Position numbers and translations under genes: made by a program | The notes under the pieces: model-generated | Told to the model about the DNA's origin: nothing | What the model saw: the letters and a program-made list of their open reading frames with translations, nothing else | The model's database searches: none | Assembly (NCBI GenBank): GCA_023055355.1 | Contig: JALJCS010000054.1 | Location: forward strand, 1,860,001 to 1,924,000 | Direction: 5' to 3' | DNA: 64,000 nucleotides | Source of the DNA: Agelaius tricolor | Taxonomy: Eukaryota > Chordata > Aves > Passeriformes > Icteridae | Shown: positions 32,410 to 42,225 of the stretch, one piece after another | How positions within the stretch are numbered: the first letter of the stretch is position 1 | Layout: every line of letters begins with the position of its first letter

Positions 32410-34500
32410 GGGGGAGCAGGGACTGCTGGAAAGGATGGAGATGGAAGGAGCAGGGATTGCTGGAAAGGATGGAGATGAGGGAACAGGTATTGCTGGAAAG
32501 GATGGAGATGGAAGGAGCAGGGATTGCTGGAAAGGATGGAGATGGGAGGAGCAGGGATTGCTGGAAAGGATGGAGATGGAAGGAGCAGGGATTGCTGGAA
32601 AGGATGGAGATGGGAGGAGCAGGGATTGCTGGAAAGGATGGAGATGAGGGAACAGGTATTGCTGGAAAGGATGGAGATGGAAGGAGCAGGGATTGCTGGA
32701 AAGGATGGAGATGGGGGAACAGAACAGGTATTGCTAGAAAGGCAGGAAGTTTGGAAGCACCCATTGCTGGAAAGGCAGGAGATGGAAAGAGCAGATATTG
32801 CTTGGAAATGGGAGCTATGGAAGCACCCATTGCTGGAAAGGCAGCAGATGAGGGAACAGGTATTCTTGGAAAGGCAGGAGATGGAAAGAGCAGGTATTAC
32901 TGGAAAGGCAGGAGGTGAGGGAGCAGAACAGGTATTGCTAGAAAGGCAGGAAGTGTGGAAGCACCCATTGCTGGAAAGGCAGGAGAGGAGGGAACAGGAT
33001 TGCTGGAAACAGGAGATGGAAAGAGCGCATATTGCTTGGAAATGGGAGCTATGGAAGCACCCATTGCTGGAAAGGCAGAAGATGAGGGAACAGAACAGGT
33101 ATTGCTAGAAAGGCAAGAGGTGTGGAAGCAGCCATTGCTGGAAAGGCAGAAGATGGAAGGAGCAGGTATTGCTGGAAAGGCAGGAGATGTGGAAACACCC
33201 ATTACTACAAGGGCAGGAGAGGAGGGAACAGAACAGGTATTGCTAGAAAGGCAAGAGGTGTGGAAGCACCCATTGCTGGAAAGGCAGGAGGTGAGGGAAC
33301 AGGTATTGCTGGAAACAGGAGATGAAGGAATAGAACAGGAATTGCTGGAAAGGCAGGAGGTGAAGGAAAGGATATTGCTTGGAAATGGGAGCTATGGAAG
33401 CACCCATTGCTGGAAAGGCAGGAGGCGAGGGATTTCTGGAAACAGGAGATGAGGGAGTAGAACAAGAATTGCTGGAAAGGCAGGAGAGGAGGGAACACAT
33501 GTTCTTGGAAAGGCAGGGGATTGAAGGAGCAGGTATTGCTGGAAAGGCAGGAGATGTGGAAACACCCATTGCTGGAAGGGAAGGAGATGAGGAAACAGAA
33601 CAGGTATTGTTAGAAAGGCAAGAGGTGTGGAAGCACCCATTGATAGAAAGGCAGAAGATGAAGGAATAGAACAGGAATTGCTGGAAAGGCTGGAGGTGAG
33701 GGAACAGGTATTGCTGAAGAGGCAGGAGATGGAAAGAGCAGATATTGCTTGGAAATGGGAGCTATGGAAGCACCCATTGCTGAAAAGGCAGGAGGCGAGG
33801 GAACAGAACAGGTATTGCTAGAAAGACAGGAGGTGTGGAAGCACCCATTGATGGAAAGGCAAGAGATGAGGGATTTCTGGAAACAGGAGATGAAGGAATA
33901 GAACAAGAATTGCTGGAAAGGCAGGAGAGGAGGGAACAGGTGTTGCTGGAAAGGCAGGAGATGGCAAAGCACCCGTTGCTGGAAAGGCAGGAAAGGAAGG
34001 AACAGGTATTGCTGGGAACAGGAGATGGGGGAACAGAACAGGAATTGCTGGGAACAGAACAGGTATTGCTGGGAACAGGAGATGGGGAACAGAACAGGTA
34101 TTGCTGGGAACAGAACAGGTATTGCTGGCTACAGAAACAGAACAGGTATTGCTAGAACAGAACAGGTATTGCTGGCTACAGAAATAGAACAGGTATTGCT
34201 AGAACAGAACAGGTGTTGCTGCAAACAGGAGATGTGGAACAGAACAGGTATTGCTAGAACAGAACAGGTATTGCTAGAACAGAACAGGTGTTGCTAGAAC
34301 AGAACAGGTATTGCTGGCTACAGAAATAGAACAGGTATTGCTAGAACAGAACAGGTGTTGCTAGAACAGAACAGGTATTGCTGCAAACAGGAGATGTGGA
34401 ACAGAACAGGTATTGCTAGAACAGAACAGGTGTTGCTAGAACAGAACAGGTATTGCTGCAAACAGGAGATGTGGAAGCACCTATTGCTGCAGGGCTGCAC
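32410..34500. repeat. 2-kb evolving minisatellite 'attgctggaaaggcagga'
   Basis: The left part (32410-32720) has 33-bp units with 'attgctggaaaggatggaga'. The middle (32720-33990) has units with 'attgctggaaaggcaggaga' plus longer insert types ('ggaaatgggagctatggaag'). The right part (34000-34490) collapses to 22-bp units 'gaacaggtattgctagaac'. Neighbouring units resemble each other most, as expected for stepwise expansion. Several insert types recur and suggest higher-order repeats. Confidence 0.93.
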
Positions 34501-35145
34501 ACCTGGTACAGCCTGCTGAGCTCTGAGAGTCACTTTTTATATTCAAGTGCAAAACGTTGAGGCTTTTGGAGCAAAACAAGGCAGAGCTGACTAAGGCAGA
34601 GGGGGCTGAGGGAGGCGGTGAGACACGACTGAGGGGAGGCAGAGGTGGGAGGGAGGGCTGTGGGATCCATACAAACACTGGCACTTGTGTGGGGAGCACC
34701 AAGAGCCGTCCCTGCAGGGCACAGGGCCAAGAGCAGGATCTTTGTGAGGCTGGGAGCCCCGTGGGAGATGTTGGCCCTGCAGCTGCCCCGTTAATGCCCA
34801 CTGAGGAATCCCTCTCCCTTTGCCCAGCACTGCTGCATTCCCAGTGCCCACAGCTCCTCCCTGACTGCTCCCAGGGGCACAGCTGGGCACAGCTGGGCAC
34901 CCAGAGAAGGCTCGGGCTGCCAGGGCACGGGATCTGACCCTACAGGCACAGAGGTTCCTGGCACCTTCTGAAACGGGAGAAACACTTGCCTTGGACACCC
35001 CCATGCCAGCCCAGACACGCAGAGGGAGGAGGAGCAGGAACGCAGCAGGAGCAGCTGGAGCAGTGCAAACCTCAGGTGTTTCCCGGGAGGGGAGAGGCAG
35101 GAAGGAGTGGGAGGTTCATGGCTGCTGTTCTCCCAGGGAACACAT

Positions 35146-35239
35146 CCTCCTCCTCCTCCTCCTCCTCCTCCTCCTCCTCCTCCTCCTCCTCCTCCTCCTC
35201 CTCCTCCTCCTCCTCCTCCTCCTCCTCCTCCTCCTCCTC
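35146..35239. repeat. (CCT)n microsatellite, about 31 copies
   Basis: Uninterrupted CCT/CTC/TCC trinucleotide run. Shorter runs of the same motif lie at 24048-24066, 31229-31264 and 57855-57885. Confidence 0.97.
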
Positions 35240-35689
35240 GAGCAGGGGTGCAAGGCTTGGACAGGACAGAGCTCCTTTCCTCCTGAGCCACTTCTGTCTC
35301 CAGCTGCACTTTAGCTTGGAATACTCAGCCTGCCCTTCCTGCTGTGTCAGCTCCTGATCTCTGCTCCCAGCTCTCCTGAGCTGCTGTGCACAACTGCTGG
35401 AGGAGCCAGGACACCTGCACAGGGGGTGGGGAGGCTCTGCTGTCCCCGGATGACAATTAACTCCCTTTGCTTGGTGAGAAGGAGAACAGAGGAGGAACCA
35501 GCCCCAGGCAGGTTGTGTGGGATGGAGAATTGGGTTGCAGAGCCTCTTTGGGGTAGGAAACTGCTACTGGCCTGTGGCAAAAGGCACCATTCTTCAAAGG
35601 CATGGTCTATACTGAAGCAAGTAAAGAGAAGAGCAGGGAGGTTTTAAAAGAGCACAGTGACTTTGGGAGGTAGAGAAGAGGGAGAAGAT

Positions 35690-36810
35690 GCCTTTCATGC
35701 TGAAATCCCACTCCAACTGCCCCTCTGCCAGCAGGGGCACCTCCTACAGCCAAAATCCTGGCAGGATGAGGGAGGGAACAACATCCTTCCTTATCCCCTT
35801 CCACTGTAGCTCCAGTTCAGCCAGGTAAATCAGGTGGGGAATCCTTTGAAACCTCCAGGCTTCAGCATGGAAAGATCTACCACAGAGATTTCCCCGCCTA
35901 AGCTGAAAGAGAAGACTTCCCCATGGAGCCTCCCAACACTGATCCTCCCAGCTTCCTTCCCCACTTGTCCCAAATCCTCAAGGTTTCTCCTTTCCCTGTC
36001 TCCTCGCTGGCTGTGGTACCCCTGGTGCCTGTCCTGTTTTCCCTGTAGGGCAGGACAAAGGGCACAGTGCCACCCCTGTGCCCTCAGCACTGCCTGCTGA
36101 CCCATACCTGATCATGCAGAGCACATGGTCTGCTCTTTGTCCCTGATTTCCCTTCAGCCTGCTGGAATAAACCTCGCTGGAATTTATCCTACAAAAGGCC
36201 CTTCTTGCCTCAGTGAGCTGAGCTAGCCATGGTGAGTGCGGTGTGTGGACTTGACTGCTTTGCCTGAATTCCTACCCAAGCAGCTTTTCCACATGAGATG
36301 TGTCTTAGGTTGAAAGATTTAGTTGTGTGTTCTGTTCCCATCTGTTGGAGGTGTGGCAGTTATCTTCTGTTAATTGAGCAGTTTATCTCTTCCACAACCA
36401 GTCCTCCCTCTGGGAAATATCCTCTGTTAATGGGCCATTAATTACTAATTATCTTCTGCCAATGGGCCATTGAGTCACACAGATAAAATTCTATCATCCC
36501 ATTGGGAGATGGGGAGGAGCCAAGCATTCCTACCTGCATATAATCTGAGATTTGGAACACCACAGCATCCTTTGCCCACTGCATTGCCAGAGGGAGCCCA
36601 GGCCCATCTCCAGCAGCCCTGGAGCTGCAGAGGAAAACTCTCCCCTTGTGCAGGATCCCTGCTCCAGCAGAACCACCCTTCTTTCCATTTTCCATTTCAG
36701 GGGAGGCTCCTGCCTTCCTGATCAGACAGCTGGCTTTTCAAACCAAGACAAGAGCCTTCTTGGGAATTAGCAGCAACTTCCACACCATCTGAACCCCACT
36801 CTCTCCAAGG
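35690..36810 (+). mobile_element. Upstream ERV LTR (3' part clear), interrupted by a nested LTR
   Basis: The right part is well supported. AATAAA lies at about 36166, a U5-like segment spans 36249-36300 and resumes at 36751-36810, and a primer-binding-like site follows at 36811. The U5 segment and site are repeated at 38158-38291. A left border near 35690 is only a guess, based on a purine-rich 'agagaagagggagaaga' before a TG. I cannot name the family. The intervening 36301-36750 is a different, younger LTR. Confidence 0.55.
36301..36750 (+). mobile_element. Nested 450-bp solo LTR (songbird ERV type)
   Basis: It starts TGTCTTAGGTTGAAAGATTT and ends ...CCAAGACA, so it has TG...CA ends. The start is one I associate with a very common passerine LTR. 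The flanks 'ccacatgagatg' and 'agagccttcttggg' join, once the LTR is removed, to the same order as the uninterrupted copy at 38199-38220 ('ccacaggagatatttcttgg'). That shows a clean insertion with an imperfect 4-6-bp duplication. Confidence 0.75.
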
Positions 36811-36828
36811 TGGTGCCCAACGCGGGGT
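36811..36828 (+). other. Primer-binding-like site, upstream copy
   Basis: The 18 bases TGGTGCCCAACGCGGGGT directly follow the LTR end. TGG followed by a tRNA-3'-end-like sequence is the usual form of a retroviral primer-binding site. I cannot assign the tRNA securely. The YJU2 5' leader starts within a few bases of this site. Confidence 0.6.
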
Positions 36829-36872
36829 GAGCGGCACGGGGGCAGCTCTGGGGAGCGGGAGAAGCTGCGGCC
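36829..36872 (+). other. YJU2: YJU2 retrocopy 5' leader
   Basis: A GC-rich 44-base leader with 'gagcgggagaagctgcgg' ends at the start codon. Its composition fits the 5' UTR of a CpG-island housekeeping gene and differs from the LTR before it. The exact junction with retroviral sequence is uncertain by a few bases. Confidence 0.5.
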
Positions 36873-37811
36873 ATGTCGGAACGGAAAGTGCTGAACAAAT
36901 ATTACCCCCCAGACTTCGACCCCACCAAGATCCCCAAGCTGAGGCTCCCAAAGGAGCGGCAGTACGTGGTGAGGCTCATGGCCCCCTTCAACATGAGGTG
37001 CAGGACGTGTGGGGAGTACATCTACAAGGGCAAGAAGTTCAACGCCCGCAAGGAGACGGTGCAGAACGAGTCCTGCCTGGGGCTGCCCATCTTCCGCTTC
37101 TACACCAAGTGCCCGCGCTGCCTGGCTGAGATCACCTTCAAGACAGACCCCCAGAACACAGATTACGCCATGGAGCACGGCGCCACCAGGAACTTCCAGG
37201 CACAGAAGCTCCTGGAGGAGGAGGAGAAGAGGATGCAGAAGGAGAGGGAAGAGGAGGAGCTCAACAATCCCATGAAGGTCCTGGAGAACCGAACCAAGGA
37301 CTCCAAGCTGGAGATGGAGATCCTGGAGAATCTGCAGGAGCTGAAGGAGCTCAACCAGCGCCAGGCCAGCGTGGATTTTGAGGCCATGCTGCAGCAGCAC
37401 AAGGAGGTGGAGGAGAAGCAGAGGCGCAAGGAGCAGGAGGAGGATGAGCAGGAGATGAAGGCCATGTTGGAACAGGCCCAGAGCCGCCGGCTCCTGGTGG
37501 ATTCTGACTCCGATGAGGAACCAGCAAAACGCTGTCCAAATCCCACAACTCAAACAAAACCCATGGACATCCCACAGGAGGATCCCCAGAGCAAGAGGCT
37601 GAGGATGGAAAGCTGGGAGTGCAGCGTGGGCAAGCTCAGCACCAGGGCCTGGCTGGCTGGGCTGGTGGCCCGCAGGAAGGAGAAAGCAGCTTCTGCCCTG
37701 GATCAGGGGATGGGAACCCACGGCATCACAGCCAGCACCAGCTCCCTTCCAGCACCACCGGCAGCCACGTCCTTGCTGGGTTTGCTGGGAGCATACTCGG
37801 ACAGCGACTGA
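36873..37811 (+). CDS. YJU2: Intronless YJU2 (CCDC94) retrocopy, intact frame
   Basis: A single open frame of 312 codons starts [20 protein letters not shown] and ends LLGAYSDSD. It is clearly YJU2 (CCDC94), a spliceosome factor of the catalytic step-1 complex that helps place the branch helix in the active site (family knowledge). Residues 1-110 are near-identical to vertebrate YJU2 and keep the four zinc-binding cysteines, C43/C46 (RCRTCGEY) and C80/C83 (KCPRCLAE). An acidic, coiled-coil-like helix rich in E, K and Q covers about 110-215, and a variable basic/proline-rich tail follows. The human protein is slightly longer (323 residues). The normal gene is multi-exon; here there is no intron, a long A tract follows, and retroviral sequence lies on both sides, so it is a retrocopy. 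There is no stop or obvious frameshift. Positions 67-68 read SC where I expect a hydrophobic/aromatic pair, a possible sign of relaxed constraint. Transcription could come from the upstream LTRs (inference). Confidence 0.93.
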   Translation: MSERKVLNKYYPPDFDPTKIPKLRLPKERQYVVRLMAPFNMRCRTCGEYIYKGKKFNARKETVQNESCLGLPIFRFYTKCPRCLAEITFKTDPQNTDYAMEHGATRNFQAQKLLEEEEKRMQKEREEEELNNPMKVLENRTKDSKLEMEILENLQELKELNQRQASVDFEAMLQQHKEVEEKQRRKEQEEDEQEMKAMLEQAQSRRLLVDSDSDEEPAKRCPNPTTQTKPMDIPQEDPQSKRLRMESWECSVGKLSTRAWLAGLVARRKEKAASALDQGMGTHGITASTSSLPAPPAATSLLGLLGAYSDSD

Positions 37812-38100
37812 GGGAACAGAGGAGCAGGGATGGGGCTGTCCCCACACGGAGCAGATCCCACCTTTGTACAGACTGGGGGCTCCTCCAGCCCCTCAGTGCA
37901 GGGACAGGGCTGTCCTGCCACCACTAGCCCCCCTAGATGTCTCCAGGAGCTCATGGACAAACCCCTCCCTGCTGCTCCGTGCTTGCTGGGATCCAGCAGC
38001 CACAACTCTAGGACAAATGGGATCTGGCAGAAAAAAACCCAAAAAACCACCAAAAAAACCCAAAAACCCCCCCCAAAAAAACCCCAAAAAACCCCAACAA

Positions 38101-38106
<6 letters not shown>
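37812..38106 (+). other. YJU2: YJU2 retrocopy 3' UTR
   Basis: About 220 bases of ordinary 3' UTR-like sequence are followed from about 38030 by an A-rich stretch broken by C runs ('aaaaaaacccaaaaaacc'). I see no AATAAA just before the tail. The A/C-rich part may be an older, mutated segment of the tail. Confidence 0.6.

Positions 38107-38157
<51 letters not shown>
38107..38157 (+). other. Poly(A) tract of the YJU2 retrocopy
   Basis: An uninterrupted run of 51 A ends one base before 'gtacttgactgcc', which is retroviral U5. It is the reverse-transcribed poly(A) tail of the YJU2 mRNA and directly contacts retroviral sequence. Confidence 0.85.
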
Positions 38158-38160
<3 letters not shown>

Positions 38161-38273
38161 CTTGACTGCCCTGCTTGAATTCCTACCCAAGCAGCTTTTC
38201 CACAGGAGATATTTCTTGGGAATCAGGTAGCAGCTTGCAGCTTCCACCATCTAAACCCCATGCTGCTACAAAC
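38158..38273 (+). mobile_element. Downstream copy of the LTR U5 segment
   Basis: The first 50 bases align with 36249-36300 at all but about four positions ('ttcctacccaagcagctttt' is identical). The rest aligns less well with 36751-36810. It starts abruptly at the poly(A) tract, so upstream LTR parts (U3, R) are missing. It lacks the nested LTR and so shows the empty insertion site. Confidence 0.8.
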
Positions 38274-38291
38274 TGGTGCCCTGACTGTGGG
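38274..38291 (+). other. Primer-binding-like site, downstream copy
   Basis: TGGTGCCCTGACTGTGGG occupies the same place relative to U5 as the site at 36811-36828. The two share TGGTGCCC and differ in the second half. Confidence 0.6.
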
Positions 38292-39190
38292 GCTTCTTGT
38301 TAGCCCTTTGAAGCATCTCCACTGGCCAGCCACTGGATTTTAAGTTGCAGCCAAGTGCTCCAGTTCCCCAAGGGAAAAAAGCCCAATTTTCTGGGGAATT
38401 TCTTAGCAGTCAACTGACTACCCTCAAGACCTCAAGGGCTGGTTGACTCAGTGAAACTCCTGCAAGATCGTTCTTTTGAGCTGTTTCATCCCTCTTTTCC
38501 CACAACCTCAGAGCATTGAGGCACAGAGAAACCACCTATGATGACACTGACTGTGAGGAAGGTGCTGACTCTCCCAGGCTACCAACACGTTCAGGCAGAG
38601 AACGCTGGTGAGAGCCCTTTTCTGTTGAATTTGAGGATGAAGTGATCTGCTGAATTCCAGCTGGTAAACCTGGACCTCCTGATGGGCCAGGGGGTGTTTT
38701 AATCATAGGAGACACTGTTAATGAGTTACATGTGCTTCCTGAAGTCCAGACTGTGGGGCCAATGGATGAGATCATTGTGACTGTAATATGTACAGACCCA
38801 CCCTGGTGTTTGACTTTGGGCACACCTATACCCAAGCTTTTCTTGTACCCACCTGGGCTGATGTTTTGCCAGAAAATCTATGGTTTTTTGGGCAGAGATG
38901 CTAGGCCAAGACAGACCTCTTATAGAGTGTGCCTTGTCTAACAAAGGTACCAAAGTTTCTATTCCAGGTGTGGCTCACAGCAGGTCAGATGCCACCATCA
39001 CTGCTCACTCCAGGTGGCCACAGGGCTGGGAACTGGAGCCAGCCTTTGGATCATCTCTGGGATTGGAGCAGCTGCCCCATCTCTGCAGAGTAAAAGGGCA
39101 ATCCTTACGGAAGGTCCTGAGGGTCAAACTGCCACAGGAAGACCTTTTGTGGTAAAGGTCTGCACCTGTCCTTCTGTGGGGCAGAGACAA
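38292..39190 (+). pseudogene. ERV leader and dUTPase/protease-region remnant
   Basis: About 300 bp of leader follows the primer-binding-like site; I see no recognisable gag in it. From about 38640 the frames resemble the dUTPase-like and protease region of class II (beta-like) avian endogenous retroviruses. It is broken by stops, for example a TGA near 38650. The protease active-site region near 38970-38990 reads HSRSD where an aspartic protease needs D-T/S-G, so the catalytic Asp and Gly are lost. Non-functional. Confidence 0.65.
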
Positions 39191-39284
39191 TGGGGAGCCA
39201 GACCAGAAATCCCTTCACACCCACAGCATTTCCAGCTGGGCCACTGCAGAGCACCCCACCCCACCACTCACATGGAAGTCAGAT

Positions 39285-40540
39285 GGTCCCATTTGGGTGG
39301 AACAGTGGCCCCTGGCAGAAGTCAAACCAAAGGCACTCGAATCCCTAGTGCAGGAGCAGCTATCCAAGGGCCACACAGTACCACCACCAGCCCTTGGAAC
39401 CCCTCTGTCTTTGTCATTCATACACCAGGCAAAGGCAAGTGGAGGCTCCCACAAGACCTCAGAAATGTCAACGGGGTCATTGTTACAGCCTGGCCTGCCC
39501 TCACCTTCAATGCTCCTGAGATTGGAAACTGGCAGTCATTGATATTAAGGATTGCTTTTTAAATATCCCACTCCATCCTAGAGATGCCCCAAGATTTGTA
39601 TTTTCTGTGCCATCAGTTAATAGACAAGCCCCTCTAAAAAGGTATCAATGGGAAGTTCTTCCTCAAGGGATGAAAAACTCCTGAGCCATCTGCCAAATCT
39701 TTGTTGCCTGCATTCTCTTGCCCATTCAAGAAAAATTCCCCAATGCCATAATTTTTCACCATCTGGATGATATTTCAGTATGCACTGAGACTGACTACTA
39801 TTTGGAGGCTGTTCTCAGACTATCCAAGCCACTGAAGGAGCAGGATTTGAAATTGCTACTGAGAAGATTCTGCACATCTGCCCATGGACCTGCCTTGGAC
39901 TCTGGCTCAGCAAAAGGACCAATGTGCCCCAGCAGCTCACCATGACGACAACCCAAGGACCCTGAGGGACCTTCATCAGCTATGTGGGATCATAAACTGG
40001 GTTTGTTCACTGCTAGGGATCATAACTGAGGACCTTGCACCCCTTTTCAACCTCCTGAGAGGCCCTGATGACCTCGACTCCCCAGGAACCATCACACCAA
40101 AGGCCCATGAAGTGATCCAGAAGGTATCAGAAGCATTGTCCAGAGACAAGCCCACAGTGCTGATCCTACCCTGCCTTTCCAATTTGTCATCCTGGGTAAA
40201 CCACCCAAGCTCCATGGGCCCATTTTCCAGTGGGACCCACTCTGAGAGATCAGCTCCTAATCACAGAGTGGGTGTTTCAATCACACAGACCAAATAAGAC
40301 ACCACAACACCTCAGGAGCTTAGGCCCAGCTTATCAGAAAGGCCAGAGCTCACCTCAGGACCCTGGTGGGGTGTGAATTTACAGGCATCTGTCTTCCAGT
40401 GACATTGAACAGGCCAGAACCTTTGCTCCAAACCACTGAACACCTCCAGTTTGCTCGGACAGCTACCCAGGCCAAATCTTCACCCACCTACCAAAGCAGA
40501 AACTATTTAATGCTTGCTTTAATTTGGTCCCAAATTCATT
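39285..40540 (+). pseudogene. ERV reverse transcriptase remnant (pol)
   Basis: The fingers/palm region is recognisable from 'QWPLAEVKPKALESLVQEQ' near 39300, but the frame shifts near 39390 and again near 39550. The LPQG element near 39660 is followed by an in-frame TGA at 39682-39684. At the active site (39757-39771) the protein reads HHLDD: both aspartates of the Y-x-D-D box are kept but the tyrosine is replaced. The thumb/connection follows at 39950-40300 in another frame. Multiple stops rule out activity. Class II (beta/alpha-like) is my best assignment. Confidence 0.8.
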
Positions 40541-40568
40541 AAAAAGTAGAACTCCTCTAAAGGCATAG

Positions 40569-40880
40569 AATGTATTTACAGATGGTTCAGGGGGATCCCA
40601 CAAGTCAGTTATGATGGGGAAGAATCCTGACACTCAAGAATGGGAGTCTGATGTTCAGATTGTTCAAGGATCCCCACAAACTACAGAATTAGCAGCCGTT
40701 GTCAGAGCCTTTGAGAAATTCAAACAACCCTTAAATTTAGTCACTGATTCGGCCTATGTTGCTGGAATAGCTGAGAGAGCAGAACATTCCTTGTTGCAGG
40801 AAGTGCCAAATCTAGATTTCTCCCAAAATGAACATACCTCCTCTCCCACCGAGAGCAGCCATATCACATCATGCACGTGA
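40569..40880 (+). pseudogene. ERV RNase H remnant (pol)
   Basis: A frame open from just after the TAG at 40566 shows the RNase H acidic positions in context: TDGSG near 40580, TELAA near 40688 and TDSAY near 40744. The next acidic position falls after a frame change near 40860. It is the best-preserved part of pol but is isolated by upstream stops. Confidence 0.78.
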
Positions 40881-41965
40881 GGCCACACACTGACCTCCCA
40901 GGACCAGCTACAGAAGGCAGCTGGAGGGCAGATATTTTCAATCAGGCTAAATTGAGCCATCAGTTTTTTCACCAAAATGTGCCAGCCCTTGTCAGAATGT
41001 TTAAAATCACAAGAGAACAGGCAAGAGCAATCGTGGGCTCCTGCCCCAATTGCCAGGAGTTTGCTTTGTCCTCTCTGAGGGCCAGGGTCAACCCCCAAGG
41101 CCTTGAAAGTTTACAGCTTTTGCAAACAGATGTCACACATTATGCACCTTTTGGGAGGCAAAAACTCATTCACAAACACAAGACCTGACTAATGGAGATA
41201 TTGATTATGTAGGCTTCCCCATGGGGGCTAGAGGAAAATGGTATAACAAGAACTCTGAGCTGCTTTTGGCCCTTAATGCCTTCATTCCATAGATAAGTTC
41301 TCTGGGGCAGTATTTGCATCAGCCCATGCAGGAGAAAAGACAAAAGATGTCATCCAACATTTTTTCCTAGCATTCTCCACCCTAGGCATTCCCCAAACAG
41401 ATAATGGTCCTGCTTACACCTCCAAAAATTTCAAACAGCTCCCAGATCAATGTGGGGGTGAAACACACCGGTGGCATTCCCATTCACCAACAGGGCAATC
41501 TGTTGTATAGAGGCCTCACTGCACACTCAAGAGAGTCCTTGATCAGCAGCATGGGGGAGTTGAAACACTACTGGATGTAGGAAGATTATGTAAGGCTCTT
41601 TATGTCATCAATTTTCTTAATAATTCATTCATGGAGCCAAATCCCCCATTGTCAGACACTTCTCCAATATGCACAGATCCCAGTTCACAGAGAAACCCCC
41701 TGTGCTGATCAAAGACCCCCAGTCCAAACAAATATTGAGCCCATTTAAATGAATTCCTTAGGGTAGAGGCTATGCTGGCATGTCTACAGGATCTGGCCCA
41801 AGGTGGACTCCAGGCAGGAATGTCAGGCTGTGTATCAAACTGCCAGATGCAGCACCCAGAGACACTCCCCCTGAACCTCAGAGGCAGCAAAGACATCAGC
41901 TTGGGTGGTGTGGAGCAGAGAAGGAAAAAGAGTGTAAACACAGATGTTGGTCACAGAAGATGACT
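40881..41965 (+). pseudogene. ERV integrase remnant (pol)
   Basis: The N-terminal zinc finger is complete: two His (near 40958 and 40970) and C-x2-C (near 41041-41052). In the catalytic core, TDVTH near 41128 and TDNGPAYTS near 41400 supply the two Asp positions. The third catalytic residue (Glu) falls on a TAG stop at 41509-41511. Several frame changes follow, and a C-terminal fragment reaches about 41960. Confidence 0.8.
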
Positions 41966-42225
41966 CTGCACTGCTCCAGAAGATTATTAGGACTGTTGAG
42001 TTTCATTTGCTCATTGTTTTGCACTGTTACCCCTCTTTGGCTGGTTTTAGTGCTACCCCTCTTTAGTTTGTTGCATTGTTATCCCCTCTTGTTTTCCCTC
42101 CTCTTTCCTACTCAGTAAAAACTGAGGGGATCAGATGGGAAGATATGAGGGGCTGTTAAAGTCATATAAGTCTAAAAATCCATTTTTTCAAAATCACAGA
42201 TCAACTCATCCCCAGGTATTCTACC

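Noticed and set aside
35690..36240. A complete upstream 5' LTR with defined left border
   Set aside because: I found no matching full copy in the window to define the border. The purine-rich run near 35674 is a weak cue, so only the right part is asserted.
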